This document shows, piece after piece, positions 59,274 through 64,000 of a stretch of DNA of 64,000 bases (the first letter of the stretch is position 1; the number at the start of each line of letters is the position of its first letter). A program made the translations under genes and the position numbers. The stretch is from NCBI GenBank assembly GCA_031408575.1, contig JANNWS010000204.1, positions 1 to 64,000 of the forward strand. The letters run 5' to 3'. The stretch is from Aliitabrizicola sp031408575 (GTDB lineage Bacteria; Pseudomonadota; Alphaproteobacteria; Rhodobacterales; Rhodobacteraceae). The notes below the pieces were generated by a model. The model ran no database searches. It saw nothing but the letters and a program-made list of their open reading frames with translations, and had not been told where the DNA came from.

Positions 59274-60376
59274 GCCCCAGGATCGAGCTGCGCGGCATCA
59301 ACAAGCATTTCGGTGCAGCCCATGTGATCCGCGATGTGAGCCTGACGGTTGAGGAACGCGAATTCGTGGTGTTCCTTGGCCAGTCGGGCTGTGGCAAGAC
59401 CACCACCCTTCGCGCCATTGCGGGGCTTGAGACGATTGATTCAGGTGAAATCAGGATCGCCGGGCAGGCGGTGCAGGACACAAGGCCCGAAGAGCGTGAC
59501 GTGGCATTTGTATTCCAGTCCTTCGCGCTTTATCCGCACCTGACGGTCTATGAAAACATGGCCTTTCCGCTGCGCGCCGTCGGCACCGCCAAGGACGAGA
59601 TCGATCGCACGGTGCGCCGTGTGGCTGCTGTGTTGCAGATCGGGGGCCTGCTGAAGCGGCGGCCTTCGGCGCTGTCGGGGGGGGATTTGCAACGCTGTGC
59701 CATCGGGCGGGCTTTGGTGCGCAACCCCAAGGCGATGCTGATGGATGAACCGATCGGGTCGCTGGACGCCAAGCTGCGCGAAGAAATGCGGGTGGAGTTG
59801 AAGCGCCTGCATGTAGAGCAGGGATCGACGACGATCTATGTGACCCATGACCAGATCGAGGCGATGGCGCTGGCCGACCGCATTGTCGTCATGCATGCCG
59901 GTGTCTTGCAGCAGGTCGGCACGCCGGAAGAGGTTTACGCCAACCCGGTCAACCTGTTCGTGGCGCAGTTCGTGGGCAGCCCGGTGATGAACGTGGCCGA
60001 CGTGGACGTGACCGAGGCGCAGGGTGTGGCGCGGGTGACGGTTGCGGGAGCGCGGGACGGGCTGGTCTTCCCGGCCGGGCTGTTGTCATCGCTGAAGGGC
60101 GCGCAGGGCAAGCGGCTGTCGTTGGGGGTCCGCCCCGAGGCGCTGGAGGTGTCGCTGACCCCGCAGGAAGGGTCGATCCCGGTGGAGGCGCATCTGCTGG
60201 AGCCTTTGGGATCGCATGATATCGTTGATCTGAAGATGGGACCGGGGTTTGTGCGGGCGCGCACGCGCTCAGGGCTGGTTCCGGGGCCGGGGACGGTGGT
60301 GCATGTGCGCGCCGATCCGGAGCGGGTGCATTTCTTTGACCGTGAAAGCGGACAATCGCTGGGGGTCAGGCTCTGA
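59270..60376 (+). CDS. Sugar ABC importer ATPase 1 (MalK-like)
   Basis: 368 aa from ATG 59270, overlapping the small membrane gene. Walker A GQSGCGKT (37-44), Q-loop VFQSFALYPH, signature LSGGDLQRCAIGRAL (Gln-to-Asp-Leu variant of LSGGQ), Walker B AMLMDEPIGSLDAKL, H-loop YVTHDQIEA; a C-terminal TOBE domain follows. It is one of two different ATPases in this operon, which suggests a heterodimer as in GlpST. Confidence 0.92.
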   Translation: MSPRIELRGINKHFGAAHVIRDVSLTVEEREFVVFLGQSGCGKTTTLRAIAGLETIDSGEIRIAGQAVQDTRPEERDVAFVFQSFALYPHLTVYENMAFPLRAVGTAKDEIDRTVRRVAAVLQIGGLLKRRPSALSGGDLQRCAIGRALVRNPKAMLMDEPIGSLDAKLREEMRVELKRLHVEQGSTTIYVTHDQIEAMALADRIVVMHAGVLQQVGTPEEVYANPVNLFVAQFVGSPVMNVADVDVTEAQGVARVTVAGARDGLVFPAGLLSSLKGAQGKRLSLGVRPEALEVSLTPQEGSIPVEAHLLEPLGSHDIVDLKMGPGFVRARTRSGLVPGPGTVVHVRADPERVHFFDRESGQSLGVRL

Positions 60377-61440
60377 TGGCGCAGATCGAACTTCGGGGAG
60401 TGTCAAAAGCCTATGGCGCGGCGCAGGCGCTGCGGGATGTGTCGCTGGAGATTGCCGACGGGCAGTTCTTTGTTTTGCTGGGGGAAACCGGGGCGGGCAA
60501 GACGACCACGCTGCGGCTGATCGCGGGGCTGGACAAGCCGACGGCCGGGCAAGTGTTCATCGACGGGCAGGATGTGACCGGCTGGGGGGCGGCAGAGCGG
60601 GACGTGGCACTGGTGTTGCAGCAGTACTCGCTTTATCCGCGCTATACCGTGCGCCAGAACCTTGAATTTCCGCTGCGCTCGCCAATGCGAGCGGTGTCGG
60701 CGGCTGAGATTGACGCGCGGGTGGCGCGGGTCGCGGCCACGCTGCGGATCGAGCATCTGATGGACCGCAAGACCGACAAGCTGTCGGGGGGCGAGATGCA
60801 GCGGGTGTCGATCGGGCGGGCCATCGTGCGCACGCCCAAGGTGTTCCTGATGGACGAGCCGCTGTCGGCGCTGGATGCAAAGCTGCGTGAGGCGCTGCGG
60901 GCCGAGTTAAAAGACCTTCAGATGAATCTGGGCGAGACGTTCTTGTTCGTCACCCATGATCAGGTCGAGGCCATGTCGATGGGCGACCGGATTGGAGTGC
61001 TGAACAAAGGCGTGCTGGTGCAGGTCGGAACCCCGCAGGAAATCTACAACGCGCCGGTCAACACTTTTGTAGCCCGTGCCGTCGGCAGCCCCGCGATGAA
61101 CCTGCTGCCGGGCCGGATGGAGGGCGGGCGCGCGGTGATGGGGGACGGTGTGACGCTGGATCATCCCGGTGCGCCGGGGGCCGAGGCGCGCGGGCTGATC
61201 TTTGGCGTGCGGCCCGAGGATCTGGAGATCAGCGCCGGCGCGCCGGTGGCGGCACTGGTCACGGATGTCGAGAACCACGGGGTCGAGAAGATCGTGACGA
61301 TGACCGCCGGTGCACACCGCCTGCGCGCTACCGTGCCGGTGACGGTGAAGGTGACGGCGTCCGAGCGGGTGCAGATCGGCTGGAATGCCGCCCGCGTGGT
61401 GGTGTTCGATGCGGCGACGGGGCGAAGTTTGCGGGCGTAA
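60376..61440 (+). CDS. Sugar ABC importer ATPase 2 (MalK-like)
   Basis: 354 aa; ATG overlaps the previous stop (TGATG). Walker A GETGAGKT (36-43), Q-loop LVLQQYSLYPR, signature LSGGEMQRVSIGRAI, Walker B VFLMDEPLSALDAKL, H-loop FVTHDQVEA, then a TOBE-type C-terminus. Sequence differs throughout from ATPase 1, so this is not a recent duplication. Last gene of the operon, followed by a GC hairpin and T-run. Confidence 0.92.
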   Translation: MAQIELRGVSKAYGAAQALRDVSLEIADGQFFVLLGETGAGKTTTLRLIAGLDKPTAGQVFIDGQDVTGWGAAERDVALVLQQYSLYPRYTVRQNLEFPLRSPMRAVSAAEIDARVARVAATLRIEHLMDRKTDKLSGGEMQRVSIGRAIVRTPKVFLMDEPLSALDAKLREALRAELKDLQMNLGETFLFVTHDQVEAMSMGDRIGVLNKGVLVQVGTPQEIYNAPVNTFVARAVGSPAMNLLPGRMEGGRAVMGDGVTLDHPGAPGAEARGLIFGVRPEDLEISAGAPVAALVTDVENHGVEKIVTMTAGAHRLRATVPVTVKVTASERVQIGWNAARVVVFDAATGRSLRA

Positions 61441-61455
61441 GGGTGTGGCTGGCCA

Positions 61456-61488
61456 CCGGGGCGCTGCCCCGGACCCCGGGATATTTTT
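61456..61488 (+). terminator. Intrinsic terminator after the importer operon
   Basis: CCGGGGC (61456-61462) and GCCCCGG (61466-61472) form a 7-bp stem with a 3-nt loop. The T-run (61484-61488) comes 11 bp later, inside repeat A, so termination may be less sharp than in the classic form. Convergent genes face each other here. Confidence 0.55.
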
Positions 61489-61499
61489 GCAAAGATGAA
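61476..61499 (+). repeat. Dispersed intergenic repeat A, copy 2
   Basis: Starts CCGGGATATTTTTGC and ends AAAGATGAA, similar to 53365-53390. Both copies are in the same orientation and between genes. Confidence 0.55.
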
Positions 61500-61554
61500 T
61501 GCCTTTGAAGGGCCGGGGAAGGTTTGTCGCGAGTTGTTCAGCGGCCCGCCGGTG

Positions 61555-62526
61555 TCAGGCTGGAAAGCGTTCGCGGTAGCGTTGTTCGACCTCGGGGTTG
61601 CAGAAATTCAGCGGCATCCCGTTCGCGAGAATGCGCAGCACCTCATCCGCCGTCACCTCGCCCATGCGCCGCATGCTGTCTTCGGTGATGCCTGCGACAT
61701 GGGGCGTCAGGATGACGTTCGGGAGCGCCCAGAGCGGGCTGTCGGCTGGCAAAGGCTGCGTGTCGAACACATCGAGGGCGGCCCCGGCGAGGCGGTTTTC
61801 GCGCAGGGCCGCGATCAGGGCGGGGGTGTCGATGATCGGGCCGCGTGCGACGTTTATCAGCAGCGCCGAGGGTTTCATCAAGGCAAGGCGGGGGGCGTTG
61901 ATGGCACCCCGAGTGGTGTCGGTGAGCGGGCAGCAGACGACGATCACATCCGATTGCGCCATGAGTTCGTCGAGCATCAATTGCACGACGTCGGGGGGCA
62001 GCGTTTCGGGGCGGCGGGTGGTGGCAGCAGCTTGCATCCCGAAGGCCGCCCCGAGGCGGTGCAGTGCCCGGCCGATATTGCCGAAGCCGAGGATGCCGAG
62101 TGTTCGGCCCGCAAGGTCATGCGTGTCGTCGGCCACCGCGCGGGAGGCCGCCCAACCCTGCTGGCGCAGCGTCGTATCAACCATCCGGAACCGCCGCGAC
62201 AGGGCGAGGGCGGCAAAGATCGCGTGTTCGGCCACGGTGATCGCGTTCGCGCCCGGCACGTTGGCCACGATTACGCCCGCTGCGGTGGCCACGTCCATCG
62301 GCACCATGTCGAGGCCCGCGCCGTGGCGCACGGCGGCGCGCAGGCCGGGGGTGCGGGCGAAATACTCGGGCGGGATCGGGGCGCGGACGATCAGCACGTC
62401 AGCACCCGTTCCTTCCGCCAGGATTGCTGCGGGGGTCGGGGCGGTAGCCACGCGGTAGTCGCTGCTGGCTATCAGCCGTGCGGTTACGGTGGGATGAAGG
62501 GGATGGGTGGAAAAGACCTGCGCCAC
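61555..62526 (-). CDS. D-isomer-specific 2-hydroxyacid dehydrogenase
   Basis: 323 aa with a GTG start at 62526, just after the GntR gene stop; no ATG is suitably placed and the longer frame runs out of phase through the regulator. NAD-binding motif GILGFGNIGRALHRLG, catalytic Arg in LINVARGPIID, and His in ILTPHVAG; the Glu position lies in the segment ahead of it. It oxidises or reduces a 2-hydroxy/2-keto acid, for example glyoxylate, hydroxypyruvate or a sugar-acid fragment. Last gene of the minus-strand unit with the GntR regulator and enolase-superfamily enzyme, so it probably handles a product of sugar-acid breakdown. Confidence 0.88.
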   Translation of the reverse strand: MAQVFSTHPLHPTVTARLIASSDYRVATAPTPAAILAEGTGADVLIVRAPIPPEYFARTPGLRAAVRHGAGLDMVPMDVATAAGVIVANVPGANAITVAEHAIFAALALSRRFRMVDTTLRQQGWAASRAVADDTHDLAGRTLGILGFGNIGRALHRLGAAFGMQAAATTRRPETLPPDVVQLMLDELMAQSDVIVVCCPLTDTTRGAINAPRLALMKPSALLINVARGPIIDTPALIAALRENRLAGAALDVFDTQPLPADSPLWALPNVILTPHVAGITEDSMRRMGEVTADEVLRILANGMPLNFCNPEVEQRYRERFPA

Positions 62527-62531
62527 CGGGT

Positions 62532-63242
62532 TCAGCCCTGCCCGGCTTCGGCAGGCGGGTTCTGGCGGCCCGTGATGAGGCCCTTCCAGTAACCCTCGGC
62601 ACCTTGCAGATGCGCGCTCATCAGGGCCTGGGCGAGATTGGCGTCGCGCCGCCGCAGCGCCTCGAATATCTGGATATGCTCGGCATGGCTTTGGCGGCAG
62701 CGTTCTGGGTCGCTGAAATAGATCGGCAGTCGGCGCACACCCATCGCATAATAGACGGAACAAACGTTGTAGAACACGGTGTTCTGCGTGGCGCGCACAA
62801 TCTCCAGATGGAAATCGCGGTCTTCTTCGACCAGTTGTTCGCCGCGCGCGATGCGCTGTTCGGACTGCTCGAGTATCTCGCGCAGGCGGTCGAAATTCGC
62901 CTCGGTCGCGCGGCTGGAGGCCAGTTCTGCGGCCTTGATCTCGTGGATTTTCCGCAGCTCGACCGTCTCGTAGATCTGGATCGGGTCCAGCGGCAGGCCC
63001 GCCTTGGCAAACAGCGCCATCGCATCGACCGAAGCGAAGCGCGTGGTCAGGAAGATGCCCGATTTCGCCCGCCTCTCGACGATCCGCATCGCTTCGAGCA
63101 CAGCCAGCGTCTCGCGGATCTGGCCCCGGCTGACGCTGAAATGCTCGGCCAGTTCCCGCTCCGACGGCGTGCGCCCGCTGGCCTCCGCCGAGGTGGCGTA
63201 GAGATGGGCGGCAAGGTCGGACAGCAGGCTTTTCTCGGACAT
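62532..63242 (-). CDS. GntR-family regulator, FadR subfamily (FCD domain)
   Basis: 236 aa. Winged helix at residues 5-70 (TPSERELAEHFSVSRGQIRE, then VERRAKSGIFL). The C-terminal FCD ligand domain has metal-type residues in DRDFHLEIVRAT and HAEHIQIFEAL. FadR-type members respond to sugar acids or other carboxylates. Sites of the FadR type (TGGT-N3-ACCA) occur in the divergent promoter region at 55563 and 55743, so this protein probably controls the importer and Tm-1 units as well as its own operon. It lies 15 bp after the mandelate-racemase-like gene. Confidence 0.92.
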   Translation of the reverse strand: MSEKSLLSDLAAHLYATSAEASGRTPSERELAEHFSVSRGQIRETLAVLEAMRIVERRAKSGIFLTTRFASVDAMALFAKAGLPLDPIQIYETVELRKIHEIKAAELASSRATEANFDRLREILEQSEQRIARGEQLVEEDRDFHLEIVRATQNTVFYNVCSVYYAMGVRRLPIYFSDPERCRQSHAEHIQIFEALRRRDANLAQALMSAHLQGAEGYWKGLITGRQNPPAEAGQG

Positions 63243-63257
63243 GCGGCCGGTGGTTCC

Positions 63258-64000
63258 TTATGCAGGTTTTGCGTGAGCTTTCAAAAAGGTTTCGGATAGC
63301 GAGAAACCGAGGCCCGGTCCATCGGGAATGGCGATCATCCCGTCGCGCACCGTGATCTGGTCTTCCACAAGGTCGTGGATCATCGGGTTGGCACCGCTGG
63401 AGTATTCGATGATGAAGCTGGCAGGGCTGGCGGCGCAGACGTGCAGGCCGGCGTGAAAGCAGGGCGCTCCGGCCCAAAGATGCGGGGCGAAGCGCAGGTT
63501 GAACGCCGAAGCGATTGCGGCGATCCTCATGGCTTCGGTGATGCCGCCGCAGTAGGCCGGATCGGGCTGGAAAATGTCGGCGGCACGGAGCAATGCCAGA
63601 TCGCGGAAATCGAACCGCGTCGCCTCGGATTCGCCGGTGGCGATGGGAATGCAGGTGGCGGCGCGCACCTCGGCCATGCCGGGTTTGTCATCGGCAATCA
63701 CCGGTTCCTCGAACCAGGAAAGATCGCAATCGGCGACCAGATGGGCAAACCGTTTGGCCTCGGCGACGGTATAGGTGCCGTGAGCGTCTACGGCGATTTC
63801 AATATCAGGACCAAGAGCTTGTCGCGCGGCCTTAACTCGGGTTGCTGAGACGTGGAGTGCGCCATCCATCGCCCCTACGCGCATCTTCACGGCGCGAAAG
63901 CCGCCCAGTGCAATATAGCTTTGCAACTGCGCACCGATGGTGGCGGCCGGTGCCCAGCCGCCCGAGGCATAGGCGGGCAGGCGGTCGGCTTTGCGGCCGC
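63258..64000 (-). CDS. Mandelate racemase/muconate lactonising enzyme family protein (5' end beyond window)
   Basis: Only the C-terminal 247 residues or so are inside the window; the frame is open to the right edge, where it reads ADRLPAYASGGWAP, so an internal TTG near 63926 is not the start. Enolase-superfamily residues: VKMRVG (second Lys of the usual K-x-K is Arg), Asp in IAVDAHGTY, Glu in WFEEPV, Glu in ATGESEATR, then the Asp-His dyad in FQPDPAYCGGI and FAPHLWAG. This set is typical of acid-sugar dehydratases and racemases. It is the first of the visible genes in the convergent catabolic operon and fits a sugar-acid substrate. The exact reaction is unknown. Confidence 0.88.
   Translation of the reverse strand, partial: GRKADRLPAYASGGWAPAATIGAQLQSYIALGGFRAVKMRVGAMDGALHVSATRVKAARQALGPDIEIAVDAHGTYTVAEAKRFAHLVADCDLSWFEEPVIADDKPGMAEVRAATCIPIATGESEATRFDFRDLALLRAADIFQPDPAYCGGITEAMRIAAIASAFNLRFAPHLWAGAPCFHAGLHVCAASPASFIIEYSSGANPMIHDLVEDQITVRDGMIAIPDGPGLGFSLSETFLKAHAKPA

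Noticed and set aside
46500..61400. The two CUT1 importers as a recent duplication
   Set aside because: Gene order, ATPase number and sequences differ (one ATPase against two, extra small protein, longer MalG loop), so they are distinct systems.

Overview
The window is GC-rich, tightly packed alphaproteobacterial DNA. It looks like Rhodobacteraceae/Rhodobacterales: a UPF0314/DUF2585 gene, many ABC importers, ATGA start/stop overlaps in most operons, and short intergenic repeats of the type ending in AAGATGAA or containing TTTTTCCGAAAAGAA. This placement is inference from gene content, not a search. I find 54 protein genes (one cut by the right edge) and no rRNA, tRNA, CRISPR array, intact insertion sequence or phage gene. 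The character is that of a catabolic region built from importer-plus-enzyme modules.

Layout. 74-2303 (+) is a three-gene phospholipid module (PlsC-like, CdsA, CDP-alcohol phosphatidyltransferase with a degenerate active-site motif). 2496-4091 (+) is a GMC oxidoreductase. 5025-12241 (-) is an operon of a large transglutaminase/DUF2126 protein, an ATP-grasp/alpha-E fusion, a small transglutaminase and a UPF0314 membrane protein. 12415-14217 (-) is a flavin monooxygenase with an N-terminal SnoaL/NTF2-like domain. 14393-19391 (+) is an FGGY sugar kinase with a ribose-type importer. 19509-20318 (+) is a DUF4239 membrane protein.

20593-28603 (+) is an amide operon: an AmiC-like cytoplasmic sensor, an AmiR/ANTAR antiterminator, a dipeptide-type ABC importer with a fused DppD-DppF ATPase, and an acetamidase/formamidase. 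A strong intrinsic terminator lies in its leader, only 22 nt before the amiC start codon, as expected for ANTAR antitermination. Next come (-) a creatininase-family hydrolase with two flavodoxin-fold reductases (28606-30589), and a pyrimidine-type operon (30747-36152: FAD oxidoreductase, cytosine-deaminase-like amidohydrolase, NMT1/THI5-type importer), with a RidA-like gene divergent from it. 20593-36789 may therefore be a nitrogen-compound (amide and N-heterocycle) catabolic region.

36774-40862 (-) is an AttEFGH-like set (ABC ATPase, double-FtsX permease, lipocalin/CrtC-like secreted protein). 41437-50284 (-) is a glycoside operon: CUT1 importer, GH2 beta-mannosidase-like enzyme, sugar isomerase/epimerase and Gfo/Idh/MocA dehydrogenase. 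It faces a LacI regulator (50587-51609, +) across two identical 14-bp palindromic operators; an M24 peptidase follows the regulator.

52904-64000 looks like a second regulated catabolic unit. A cupin, a PEP-hydrolase-family TIM barrel and a Tm-1-like/UPF0261 protein (-) diverge from a CUT1 importer with two ATPases and a tiny membrane protein (+). The shared promoter region carries two FadR-type sites (TGGT-N3-ACCA). A FadR-type GntR regulator lies at the far end in a convergent operon with a 2-hydroxyacid dehydrogenase and a mandelate-racemase-like enzyme. A recurring structural theme is a stable stem-loop directly after the binding-protein gene in four of the five importer operons, which probably sets binding protein above membrane components.
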